Assembly (NCBI RefSeq): GCF_000518645.1 | Contig: NZ_JADZ01000024.1 | Location: forward strand, 49,323-113,322 | Direction of reading: 5' to 3' | DNA: 64,000 nt | From: Curvibacter gracilis ATCC BAA-807 | GTDB lineage: Bacteria; Pseudomonadota; Gammaproteobacteria; Burkholderiales; Burkholderiaceae_C | Shown here: piece after piece, positions 51,466-59,493 of the stretch | How positions within the stretch are numbered: position 1 is the stretch's first letter | Layout of the letters: each line of letters opens with the position of its first letter | Position numbers and translations under genes: made by a program | The notes under the pieces: model-generated | Database searches by the model: none | What the model was told of the DNA's origin: nothing | The model's input: only the letters and a program-made list of their open reading frames with translations

Positions 51466-54072
51466 ATGAATCGCCAGGACCCAATGATGCCCACCCCTAA
51501 TCAGCCTGGGGAATCCGCGGTCGAATCGGAGCACCAGGTGCACGCGCTTGCGCCTGGTGCGGCAAGTGTGACCACCTCGCGGCACCATGCCACGGTGCTG
51601 ATCGATGATGAGGTCATCGCTCCACCTGCAGCTGAAAAGCCCAAGCGTCGCCGTGGCCGTCCTCCTGGATCCACCACCCGGGTGACTCATGCTCACGTGA
51701 CGGCCGACGAGTTTGCCGTTCTGCGTGCCGTAGCCCAAGGCGTGGACATCGCCGCAGCAGCTCGTCAGTACCTGCTCTGGCCAGGCCGGGTGCCCGAACG
51801 CCCAGCGCTGCTCAAGATCTACAGCGACTTGTTGCGTCGTGTGGAGGCCGGGGCCCAGGCCTTGCCGGAGAACAAGCTCGCCAGGCGCATGGTGCGAGAT
51901 CTCCTCAATCACCAAACTGTGGTGCTCGACAGCCCAGCGTCCCCATACCCGAGCACTGGCCCCGCCTGTGCGGCTCCAGCAGCTGTGCCCAGCCCGACAC
52001 CGGGTCATGCCACCGCCACTACGTCTTCCGATCCGGCCACGTTGGCGCAAACAAGACGTGTGAAGCCAACCGGCGCTGACTCGGCAGCAAGTGCGCCGGG
52101 GTCCGCAGTCGCCGCCCAATCTCCTGCAGCCACTAGACATTCCAAGCTGCCGACATTGGAGGAGTTCGCCGCCCGGTTTGATGAGGACATGTACAGCGAG
52201 GCAGAATTGCTCGAACTGTACGAAGAGGAATACGGCACTCTGCAGGCCGTGAACCCTGCGAGCCCCGTGCGACCGAATGTCTCGCCGACAGCTCTTGTCC
52301 AGAAAGCCATGGCCGACGCTCCGCTTGCTCGTCAGAGCCAAGTGCAATCGCCGCTCGCATCTTTCCGGCCCCCATCGAGTGCACCTTCTGGAGAGGGCGC
52401 CGAAGCAGACCAGCAGATCGAATCAGCGAATGCCTTGGCTGCGAAGTCCTTGGCGGCGCGAATTGAGATCCAGCTCAAGGCGATCAACTGGCTCGATGAG
52501 CGGCTGGGAACCCGGCCCGTCAGGACGCACCACGTCGATCAATGGGTGCGGCTCAATGAAGCTCAGCGCCAGGCCATGCGTGAGGCTGGTGTCATCAAGC
52601 TCGGCGACCTGGTGGACTGGATCTCTCTGCAGGGCGAGCGCTGGGTTGAGAAGGTGCCCGGGTACGGGCTTGCCAGGGGGCGCAACCTCCTGCAGTGGCT
52701 CAAGCGCTGGGAGATCGAACCTCGGGAGGGGCTGAAGCCGGTACAGGTGGCCGACCCCATGCCGTCCAGCTCCTCTGCTCGATCGCTGGCTACCGTCGCC
52801 GGCGTTGGGCTGGTGCCGCTCATGTCCATGGACTGGCCTCTTGCTCTCAACGGAGCCTCGGGGAAATTCCGTAGACCCAATGAAAACAGCCTGGCGGCAA
52901 ACAACGATCAGGAGGCGGTTCAGGCCTGGTTTCGCCTGCTTCGGGACAAGTCCGCGCACACGCAAACCTCGTACCGACGCGCGATCGAACGTCTGATCCT
53001 CTGGGCAGTGCACGAGCGAGGCCTCGCCCTCTCCTCTTTGACTGAACTGGACATGCAGGACTTCAAGGACTTCCTGTGCAGCCCACCTGCTCATTGGGTT
53101 CAAGATCCCAAAGCAGATCGTTGGCGAAAGGCCAGCACATGGAGGCCGCTGAAGGGACCGCTCAACGAGATGAGTCTGAATGTGACCTTTGCGGCTGTGA
53201 GCGCCATGTACAGCCATTGGATGGAGTCACAGTACACCACGCTGAATCCAGCCCGAAAGCTCATCGGCAGGAGAAGCGACGAATTGACGATGGATGTGAA
53301 GCGATCGTTCACGGATCAGGACATGGACGTGATCGCCCGCACGTTTGAAAAACTGCCTGACACCCCGGCCAAGCGGCGCCTGCGGGCGATCTTGTTGCTT
53401 CTGGAGCTGGCAGGCCTGCGGCGTGAGGAGGCTTGCAACGCGACATGGGGCGATGTTCAGCGGGTGCGGGTTGATGGGAACCTGACGGACAACATGTGCA
53501 TCGAGGTGATTGGCAAGGGCAACCGTCAGCGCTTTGTGCCACTTCACGAGGCGGTGTTGGCCGCACTCAAGGTCCACCTGCAGGATCGCAAGGAGCTGAT
53601 GGCCAAGGGCAAGAAGCTGCAGAAATTCAAGACCATTCCTGACAAAAAGCAGCCGCTTCTCGGAGTGCTCGATGACAAGTGGATCCAGGTACACGACAGG
53701 AGACTGGACGACCAGGCTGCGATCGAAGATCAGGTAGTGGAAGAGTTTGAACGCCCTGCTCTTCAGGATACTGTGAACAAGACAGGTGGCCTGTCGGTTC
53801 AATTGGTGTATCTGATCCTGAAAGAATTTTTCAAACAATGCTCGAATGAAGCCAAGGAAAGCGTGACCGATGACATGGCCACGTTCAAGCGGGCGTCAAC
53901 GCACTGGCTGCGCCACACCTTCGCTCATCATTTGCTCAAGGAGACCGACCGAGATCTCGCTCTTGTACAGGCTGTGTTGGGGCACAAATCGATCACAACG
54001 ACGGCAATTTATGTGAAGGCAGATCTGGAAGCTCGGGTGAAGGGGGTCAAGAAGCTTCGAGGCAGCATCTAA
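51466..54072 (+). CDS. Large tyrosine recombinase (868 aa)
   Basis: The N-terminal ~450 residues are unusual: an AT-hook-like KPKRRRGRPPGS, a helical region (DEFAVLRAVAQGVDIAAAARQYLLWPGR), a Pro/Ala-rich linker, an acidic segment (EAELLELYEEEYGT) and SAM-like GVIKLGDLVDWISLQGERW...VPGYGLARGRNLLQWL. The C-terminus is a full catalytic domain: LLLLELAGLRREEACNATWGDV, the HWLRHTFAHHLL box and LGHKSITTTAIYVKAD, giving R...H-x2-R...H...Y. It probably integrates or resolves an element of this region. ATG 51466 follows GGAAAGGCAGAG. Nothing else in the gene's neighbourhood shows its attachment site. Confidence 0.85.
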   Translation: MNRQDPMMPTPNQPGESAVESEHQVHALAPGAASVTTSRHHATVLIDDEVIAPPAAEKPKRRRGRPPGSTTRVTHAHVTADEFAVLRAVAQGVDIAAAARQYLLWPGRVPERPALLKIYSDLLRRVEAGAQALPENKLARRMVRDLLNHQTVVLDSPASPYPSTGPACAAPAAVPSPTPGHATATTSSDPATLAQTRRVKPTGADSAASAPGSAVAAQSPAATRHSKLPTLEEFAARFDEDMYSEAELLELYEEEYGTLQAVNPASPVRPNVSPTALVQKAMADAPLARQSQVQSPLASFRPPSSAPSGEGAEADQQIESANALAAKSLAARIEIQLKAINWLDERLGTRPVRTHHVDQWVRLNEAQRQAMREAGVIKLGDLVDWISLQGERWVEKVPGYGLARGRNLLQWLKRWEIEPREGLKPVQVADPMPSSSSARSLATVAGVGLVPLMSMDWPLALNGASGKFRRPNENSLAANNDQEAVQAWFRLLRDKSAHTQTSYRRAIERLILWAVHERGLALSSLTELDMQDFKDFLCSPPAHWVQDPKADRWRKASTWRPLKGPLNEMSLNVTFAAVSAMYSHWMESQYTTLNPARKLIGRRSDELTMDVKRSFTDQDMDVIARTFEKLPDTPAKRRLRAILLLLELAGLRREEACNATWGDVQRVRVDGNLTDNMCIEVIGKGNRQRFVPLHEAVLAALKVHLQDRKELMAKGKKLQKFKTIPDKKQPLLGVLDDKWIQVHDRRLDDQAAIEDQVVEEFERPALQDTVNKTGGLSVQLVYLILKEFFKQCSNEAKESVTDDMATFKRASTHWLRHTFAHHLLKETDRDLALVQAVLGHKSITTTAIYVKADLEARVKGVKKLRGSI

Positions 54073-54165
54073 GGAGGTCACGCACACACTGGATACTCTC
54101 AGGGGTCTGAGTAGCAATGGAACGGGGAACCGACTTAGCGGGGCGCTCTTGGGGGAGCGGGCGCC

Positions 54166-54332
54166 TCAATCCATGTCAGCGCGGATCATGGCCAGCAATT
54201 CAGGCAATCGCTTGGCCACTGCATTCTGGGCATCACTTTCAATACCTCTGTAGATCTTCAGGACGGACTTGCCCATGGGGGTGAGGGTCGTGCCCCCGCC
54301 CGCATTGCCTCCCCGCTGTGTTTCGACCAGAG
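54166..54332 (-). pseudogene. ModE/LysR-type regulator relic
   Basis: The minus strand reads VETQRGGNAGGGTTLTPMGKSVLKIYRGIESDAQNAVAKRLPELLAMIRADMD before a stop. GG..GGGTxLTxxGxxxLxxYRxIE is the end of the winged-helix domain of ModE/LysR-type regulators. The start and HTH are missing at 54333, where the 23-bp repeat array begins, so the gene was cut there. Confidence 0.6.
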
Positions 54333-54336
54333 GTGA

Positions 54337-54478
54337 GTATTCCGATCAGACCAACCACTGAAACCGATTCAAAACCACCAGTCAGTACGATCCAAACCTG
54401 TCACTGATTCCGATCCAAACCCGCCACCGGCTACGATTCAAACTAGGCCACTCATTCCGATTCGTGCCAACCACCAGT
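54337..54478 (+). repeat. Six CGAT-YCAAA-type repeats with ~23-bp period
   Basis: CGAT[CT][CA]A-like cores start at 54343, 54365, 54388, 54411, 54434 and 54458, i.e. 22-24 bp apart. Each is followed by an A/C-rich part (CCAACCACT, CCACCAGTC, CCTGTCACT, CCCGCCACC, CTAGGCCACT, CCAACCACC). Such an array could be a transposon end with several transposase sites (as in IS21- and Tn7-like elements), or plasmid iterons. It abuts the truncated regulator, which favours an element end. Confidence 0.5.
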
Positions 54479-54610
54479 GGCAGCAATCGGGTCAGCGAGC
54501 AAGAAGGTGGGTCTGCGCTTGTCCCTCGATGAGCACCAGCACTACCTGGCGTGCACTTTGCAAGTAACACAGAACTTGTTGCAATTGTCGGTTTTCACAC
54601 TGGAGGTGAA

Positions 54611-55189
54611 ATGGTGAATTCAGGGGAATGCAAGTTGAGCGATGACCGACCAGGACTCTGGCAAGTCATCGACGTATTCGTGCGTTACGCAAATTTCACT
54701 CTGGGTGGAGGCAGTGCCACCGTTGCTGTTATCCACCGAGAACTCGTGGAAAGGCGGAAGTGGTTGAACCAGAACGACTTCACGTTGTGCTTTGCTCTGG
54801 CCAGGCTGACCCCAGGCACCAACCTGCTGGCATTTTGTGCAGGTGTTGGGCTGCTCGTTCGCGGCCTGGCTGGGGCGGTGGCGGCCCTGCTTGCATCGTC
54901 AGTCCCTTGCACGATCATCGTTGTAGCAGCCACAGCCCTTTTCAGTCATTGGCAGCACAACCCCTGGGCCCAGGCCGCCTTACACGGCGCCATTGCAGCA
55001 GCCGTGGGCATCACGGTCAAAACCTGCTGGACCATCGCACACCCGCACTTCAAGCCACATGCGAGGGTGCGAGTCATCTTGATTGCAGCCGTGGCCTTCG
55101 TGCTGCACGCAATTTTCAGTGTCCCTGCCATTGCAGTCCTGCTGCTCGCCTGCGTGGTTGGAGTTCTTTTGCCATCGAAACAGCCATGA
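54611..55189 (+). CDS. chrA1: Chromate transporter, N-domain half
   Basis: The 192 residues contain VRYANFTLGGGSATVAVIHRELVERRKWLNQNDFTLCFALARLTPGTNLLAFCAGVG and four to five further hydrophobic helices. FTLGGG and RLTPGTNL are CHR-family signatures; the usual LxPGPN box is replaced by LTPGTN. In the CHR superfamily, single-domain pairs encoded as two genes act together, whereas ChrA is a fusion. ATG 55186 of the second half overlaps this stop (ATGA). It probably exports chromate or a related oxyanion. Start ATG 54611 has GGAGGTGAA upstream. Confidence 0.75.
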   Translation: MVNSGECKLSDDRPGLWQVIDVFVRYANFTLGGGSATVAVIHRELVERRKWLNQNDFTLCFALARLTPGTNLLAFCAGVGLLVRGLAGAVAALLASSVPCTIIVVAATALFSHWQHNPWAQAALHGAIAAAVGITVKTCWTIAHPHFKPHARVRVILIAAVAFVLHAIFSVPAIAVLLLACVVGVLLPSKQP

Positions 55190-55716
55190 ACCTCCTCACG
55201 CTCTACCTTCTTTTGCTCAAGGGCACCGTGACGGCCTTTGCGGGGCTTGCATCGCTGCCCATGATTTATGAGTCTTTGGTGCTGCAGCACCAAGTGTTGA
55301 CAGCAACCCAACTCAACGAGGCCGTTGTCATTACCCGTGGCACGCCTGGACCGGTGGGCCTTTATGTCGTGAGTGTTGGGTATTTTGTTGTCGGCATACC
55401 AGGGGCCATCGCTGGTTGGCTTGCGATGATCACCCCGGCCTTGTTGATCATTCCACTGCTCAAATTTGCAGGCAGCCATGTCGAGCATCCGCGCGTGAAG
55501 TCGGCCATGCAGGCCGTCGTCATTGCCAGTGCAGGTCTTTTGTTGGCTGCTGCGCTGCCTCTGGCACAAGACGCACTGACCGATCCCATCAACATCTTCA
55601 TTGCGGTCGTCACTGTTGCGTTGTTGCTGACCACCGAGATTGACACGCTTTGGATCATTTTGGGCGCAGCGACGATATCGTTGACATCAGCTGCCTTGCG
55701 GGTTTCATGGACTTAA
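55186..55716 (+). CDS. chrA2: Chromate transporter, C-domain half
   Basis: The 176 residues (MNLLTLYLLLLKGTVTAFAGLASLPMIYESLVLQHQVLTATQLNEAVVITRGTPGPVGLYVVSVGYFVVGIPGA...) are mostly hydrophobic with five or six helices. GTPGPVGLYVVSVGY is the CHR-family PGP motif. It is the partner of the preceding gene and translationally coupled to it by ATGA, forming a two-gene short-chain CHR transporter. Confidence 0.75.
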   Translation: MNLLTLYLLLLKGTVTAFAGLASLPMIYESLVLQHQVLTATQLNEAVVITRGTPGPVGLYVVSVGYFVVGIPGAIAGWLAMITPALLIIPLLKFAGSHVEHPRVKSAMQAVVIASAGLLLAAALPLAQDALTDPINIFIAVVTVALLLTTEIDTLWIILGAATISLTSAALRVSWT

Positions 55717-55762
55717 GTCCGCGACACTGGTGAAATTGGGGCGTTCTCAAAGCCCAGTCAAA

Positions 55763-57526
55763 TCAACCCTCGATCAATTGCTCCAGTGCTGCAACGCCCA
55801 AGGGCGGCTCGGGAGTCCAGGGGACCATATAGGGCGGATGGGACGCGTGACTTGCGATGCGTTCGAGTTGACGTTGTTCGTTGGACAAACGCACCTGAAG
55901 CATGGGGTCCCGCGTCCTGGTCGCCAACAATGACTTGTTGACTACCCAAGCAAACGGCTCAATCTTTGCCCGCCTGAGATCTTCCTGGAGGGCTGCGGCT
56001 TGGGAAACGGGTGTGGCCTCGGGCAAGGTCACCAGGATGATCTTGGTGTAGTCCCCGTCCTGTAGCCTCATCAGCGGCGTGACGATGCGCCCACTTCCTC
56101 GTCCTTCAAACTCCCTGACCATCTGCCGGTGATAGGCCCCCGTGGCATCCATCAACAGCAGTGAATGCCCGGTGGGGGCAGTGTCCAAGACCACGAATGC
56201 GCTTCGCGCCTGCGACACCACATGGGAGAAGGCATGAAACACGGCCACTTCCTCGGTGCAGGGTGAGCGCAGGTCTTCAATCAACAGTTCTTTCTCAGCT
56301 GGTGTCATGCCCACCGACTTGGCGGCAACGATCTTGTCCACATACTTTTGCGTTTCTGCCTTCGGGTCGATTCGTCCCACACTCAATCCCGGAACCTCAG
56401 CATTGAGCGTGATGGACAGATGGGCGGCCGGATCGGTTGTGCTCAGGTGAACGGACTTACCCGCTTTGACAAGGCCCAGGGCCAGTGCTGCGGCGATCGT
56501 GGTTTTGCCCACGCCTCCTTTGCCCATCACCATGATCAGCCCGTGCTCGTCTTTGGCAAGTTCTGTCACCAAGTCGGACAGCCCTTGATACTCCTGCGGG
56601 AGCATGGGCGCGGAGGACAGGCTCGGCAAGGGCGTGGGCTCTGGTGACAGCAGGCCGCGCAAGGCATCCAGGCCCACCGAATCAACGGCCCGCAAGGGAA
56701 CCTGATCGCGAGACAAACTCTGGAGCACTTCAGGCATATCCCGAAGCGCCTGTTGACCCTGGTCTTCAAGAGCTGCCGCAATGGGGTCGCTGCGATCGCT
56801 GGCTTTGAAAACGGCATTCACAACCAAGCGCTGATGCCTTAAGCCAAGCGCCACCAGTTCTGCCGAAGTCCTGGCCGCTTCGCCCAATGCTCCCGCATCC
56901 GGACGAGCCACAAGCACAATGCTGGTCAGAGACGCATCGTTGAGCGAGGCAAAGGCTTGGTTGAACAACTGTTCCTGCATCTTGAGGCCGGAGTGGGGCC
57001 CAAGGCAGGAAGCTCCTCGATCGTTGCCCAGTAAAAAGCCGCTCCAGGCCTTGGGCAGGCTCAGCAAGCGCAAGGTATGCCCGGTGGGCGCGGTGTCAAA
57101 CACCACGTGATCGTAGGCATCTCCGCCGTGAGACAACAGGCTGGAGAACTCGTCGAAAGTGGCGATCTCTGTCGTGCACGCGCCCGACAACTGCTCCCGC
57201 ACCGTGGCCACCTCATCGGCACTGGCTTGCGGCCCCATCTGCTCGACCACACGGATGCGGTAATTTTGAGCTGCGGCGTCCGGGTCAATGTTCAACACGG
57301 CAAGACCAGGGACTCCTGGCACGGTGACTGGCCGGTTGCTCAGTTCAATATCCAGCATCTCGTCCAGGTTCGACGCGGAATCTGTGCTGACCAGCAGGAC
57401 CTTCTTTCCCGCATCAGCCAGGGCGATAGCGACAGCTGTGGAAATGGAGGTCTTTCCCACACCTCCCTTGCCAGTGAAGAAGAGGTACTTGCTGGGTGCA
57501 TCCAGTAGCGTGAAGTGTGAAGACAT
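55763..57526 (-). CDS. arsA: Arsenite-pump ATPase ArsA
   Basis: The 587 residues are two homologous halves, each with a P-loop: LFFTGKGGVGKTSISTAVA and IMVMGKGGVGKTTIAAALA. Each also has the signature DTAPTGHTLRLL / DTAPTGHSLLLM. Conserved Cys at the metal site are visible (LSGACTTEIATFDEF and RSPCTEEVAVFHAF). It energises arsenite export, usually through ArsB, but also with Acr3. It points away from the arsR-acr3 operon. I chose ATG 57526 over 57529. No arsD is seen; a small Cys protein stands upstream instead. Confidence 0.9.
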   Translation of the reverse strand: MSSHFTLLDAPSKYLFFTGKGGVGKTSISTAVAIALADAGKKVLLVSTDSASNLDEMLDIELSNRPVTVPGVPGLAVLNIDPDAAAQNYRIRVVEQMGPQASADEVATVREQLSGACTTEIATFDEFSSLLSHGGDAYDHVVFDTAPTGHTLRLLSLPKAWSGFLLGNDRGASCLGPHSGLKMQEQLFNQAFASLNDASLTSIVLVARPDAGALGEAARTSAELVALGLRHQRLVVNAVFKASDRSDPIAAALEDQGQQALRDMPEVLQSLSRDQVPLRAVDSVGLDALRGLLSPEPTPLPSLSSAPMLPQEYQGLSDLVTELAKDEHGLIMVMGKGGVGKTTIAAALALGLVKAGKSVHLSTTDPAAHLSITLNAEVPGLSVGRIDPKAETQKYVDKIVAAKSVGMTPAEKELLIEDLRSPCTEEVAVFHAFSHVVSQARSAFVVLDTAPTGHSLLLMDATGAYHRQMVREFEGRGSGRIVTPLMRLQDGDYTKIILVTLPEATPVSQAAALQEDLRRAKIEPFAWVVNKSLLATRTRDPMLQVRLSNEQRQLERIASHASHPPYMVPWTPEPPLGVAALEQLIEG

Positions 57527-57627
57527 CAAAATCCCAGTTCAAGGTCGTAGATGACCAGCGCGAGGCTGCAGGCCATTGATAAGCGGTGTGACCGATCGTT
57601 CCCCAATACCACCGGAAGCGGTGGTGC

Positions 57628-57909
57628 TCAGGCTTTGCCCAGCAACTGGGCCGTGTGGTCCAGGCAACGCGCAATGTCGCTCAGGTCGATTTTCTCGCCG
57701 GACTTTGCTGTCAGATCGACCTTCACCCCTTCGTCGGTCTGTTGAACGTTGATGGCTTCCAGCTTGTCGTACTGGGTGGACGGACATGTGCAGGTACCCG
57801 CTGCGCACTTGCCAAACTCAGACAAAAGTTGCGCCTGTTGTTCCTTCCCGACCGTGGCGTTCACGCTCAGCCCATTGCTCGTTTCTGTCATTGAATATTT
57901 CATGGTCAT
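57628..57909 (-). CDS. Small Cys protein upstream of arsA
   Basis: The 93 residues (from MTMKYSMTETSNGLSVNATVGKEQQAQLLSEFGKCAAGTCTCPSTQYDKLEAINVQQTDEGVKVDLTAKSGEKIDLSDIARCLDHTAQLLGKA) hold a C-x4-C-x-C cluster (GKCAAGTCTCP). This is not ArsD (no Cys-Cys-x-Gly motif), but the position between arsA and the arsR promoter is where arsD often lies. It could be an arsenic-binding helper. Either ATG 57909 or 57903 may start it. Alone it has no known family. Confidence 0.5.
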   Translation of the reverse strand: MTMKYSMTETSNGLSVNATVGKEQQAQLLSEFGKCAAGTCTCPSTQYDKLEAINVQQTDEGVKVDLTAKSGEKIDLSDIARCLDHTAQLLGKA

Positions 57910-58014
57910 TCAACGCTCCTATGTGGGTCCAGCATAGGTCTGTGCTCATCCTCTTTGCGTGATGTAAGTCAAGGTCGCATGCGCCCTGGACGTTCATTCA
58001 TGATGCTGGAATTA

Positions 58015-58040
58015 ATTCAACAATCGTTGTATAGTTGATT
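58015..58040 (+). promoter_or_regulatory. ArsR operator/promoter
   Basis: ATTCAAC and GTTGATT frame an AATCGTTGTATA centre right before the arsR start (58042). An imperfect inverted repeat of this kind, TCAAC...GTTGA, is typical of ArsR operators. The gap to the divergent small Cys gene (57909) is 132 bp, enough for both promoters. Confidence 0.6.
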
Positions 58041-58041
58041 C

Positions 58042-58365
58042 ATGAAAGAAATTGATGTCGTCCGATCCCTCGCTGCGCTGGCCCAGGAAGTGCGCCTTAG
58101 GGTGTTTCGCGCCTTGGTTGTGGCGGGTACGGAAGGCCTGACGCCCGGCGTCTTGTCCGAGCAACTGGCGGTGCCACCCAACTCGCTGTCCTTCCACTTG
58201 AAGGAGTTGGTGCACGCCGGGCTGATCAGCCAGGAGCGCCAGGGACGCAATCTGATTTATCGCGCTTCATTCGAGACCATGAATGAGCTGTTGGGCTACC
58301 TCACTGAGAACTGCTGTCAGGGCGCTACATGCCTGCCGGCCAACACCACCCACTGTGAATGCTGA
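58042..58365 (+). CDS. arsR: ArsR arsenic-responsive repressor
   Basis: The 107 residues contain the ArsR winged helix (LAALAQEVRLRVFRALVVAG...LTPGVLSEQLAVPPNSLSFHLKELVHAGLISQERQGRNLIYRASFETMNELLGYL). The C-terminal cysteines NCCQGATCLPAN...HCEC resemble the C-terminal CC...C site of AfArsR rather than the helix-3 CxC site. It should leave DNA when As(III) binds. First gene of the ars operon. Confidence 0.9.
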   Translation: MKEIDVVRSLAALAQEVRLRVFRALVVAGTEGLTPGVLSEQLAVPPNSLSFHLKELVHAGLISQERQGRNLIYRASFETMNELLGYLTENCCQGATCLPANTTHCEC

Positions 58366-58387
58366 TTTCACTTTCAAGGAGAGCACC

Positions 58388-58969
58388 ATGAAACGCTTCC
58401 ATGTTCACGTCCACGTTGACGATCTTGCCAAAAGCATTGGCTTTTATTCCAAGCTGTTCGCCGCTGAGCCTGCCCGGGTTGAAGCCGACTATGCCAAGTG
58501 GATGCTGGAAGACCCTCGGGTGAATTTCGCCATTTCCACCCGTGGCAACAAACCCGGCCTGGATCATCTGGGCTTCCAGGTGGACGACGCGGACGAACTG
58601 ACCGAACTCAAGGGACGCGCCGAATCGGCCGACATGACCTTGCTGGACGAAGGCGCAACGACTTGCTGCTATGCCCGCAGCGAAAAGCACTGGGTCATGG
58701 ATCCTCAAGGGATTGCATGGGAGCATTTCCACACTCTGGGCAATATCCCCGTGTTCAACGAAAGCGAAAAGCCCGTCGCAGCCGGCGCCTGTTGCGCCCC
58801 AGCTGCACCTGCTGCAGCCAAACAAGGCGGCTGCTCAACCCCCGCTGCCTCGAAGGCTGAGCAGGCCACAACTTCATGCTGTGCTCCAGCCACCCAAGCG
58901 GCCCATGAGTCCTCGCCAGCGAAAGCCGCTTGCTGCACCCCGAACTCCTCCAAATCAACCTGCTGCTGA
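58388..58969 (+). CDS. arsI: ArsI-like C-As lyase / glyoxalase-fold protein with Cys-rich tail
   Basis: The 193 residues have a vicinal-oxygen-chelate fold: HVHVHVDDLAKSIGFYSKLF, GLDHLGFQVDD, LDEGATTCCYARSEKHWVMDPQGIAWEHFHTLG. TTCCYA with DP-G-WE is the ArsI signature (C-As bond lyase that degrades methylated arsenicals); the metal ligands H, H and E are present. After about 125 residues the sequence becomes Ala/Pro-rich with CC pairs (ACCAPAAP, SCCAPAT, ACCTPNS, TCC). This tail is unusual and may trap arsenic. Start ATG 58388. Confidence 0.8.
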   Translation: MKRFHVHVHVDDLAKSIGFYSKLFAAEPARVEADYAKWMLEDPRVNFAISTRGNKPGLDHLGFQVDDADELTELKGRAESADMTLLDEGATTCCYARSEKHWVMDPQGIAWEHFHTLGNIPVFNESEKPVAAGACCAPAAPAAAKQGGCSTPAASKAEQATTSCCAPATQAAHESSPAKAACCTPNSSKSTCC

Positions 58970-58977
58970 ACGACGCC

Positions 58978-59493
58978 ATGACTACCGAAACCACCCCCCT
59001 GAACGTACTGTTCCTCTGCACCCACAATTCGGCCCGCAGCGTGCTGGCCGAGGCATTGTTGAACTCCATGGGAGAGGGCCGCTTCAAGGCATTCTCGGCA
59101 GGCAGCAGCCCGCGTGAGAACCAGAAGCCCAATCCGCTGGGCTTGCAGGTTTTGCAAAAGGCAGGCATCTCTATCGAAGGCCTGCGTAGCAAGAGCTGGG
59201 ATGAGTTCGCAGCCCCTGATGCACCCCAGATGGACCTGATCATCACCGTTTGCGACAACGCGGCTGGCGAGGTTTGTCCGATCTGGCCTGGCCACCCAGC
59301 CACGGCCCATTGGGGCTATGCTGACCCCTCGGAAGGTGATGGATCCGACGCGGAAAAACTCGAAGCCTTCCGCAAGACGATGCACCTGATCAAGCGCCGC
59401 CTGGAGCTGCTGATCAACCTGCCCGCTGACAAGCTTGAAAAAGCGCGCTTGCAAAACACGGCGCGTGAACTCTCGAAGGACGGTCAAGCATGA
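58978..59493 (+). CDS. arsC: ArsC arsenate reductase, low-molecular-weight phosphatase type
   Basis: The 171 residues contain LFLCTHNSARSVLAEALLNSMG, the CX5R phosphatase loop with Cys for arsenate, then LRSKSWDEFAAPD...DLIITVCDNAAGEVCPIWPGHPATAHWGYADPS, which supplies the later Cys pair for disulfide exchange. It reduces As(V) to As(III). Its start follows the arsI stop by 8 bp; its end overlaps the acr3 start. Confidence 0.88.
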   Translation: MTTETTPLNVLFLCTHNSARSVLAEALLNSMGEGRFKAFSAGSSPRENQKPNPLGLQVLQKAGISIEGLRSKSWDEFAAPDAPQMDLIITVCDNAAGEVCPIWPGHPATAHWGYADPSEGDGSDAEKLEAFRKTMHLIKRRLELLINLPADKLEKARLQNTARELSKDGQA

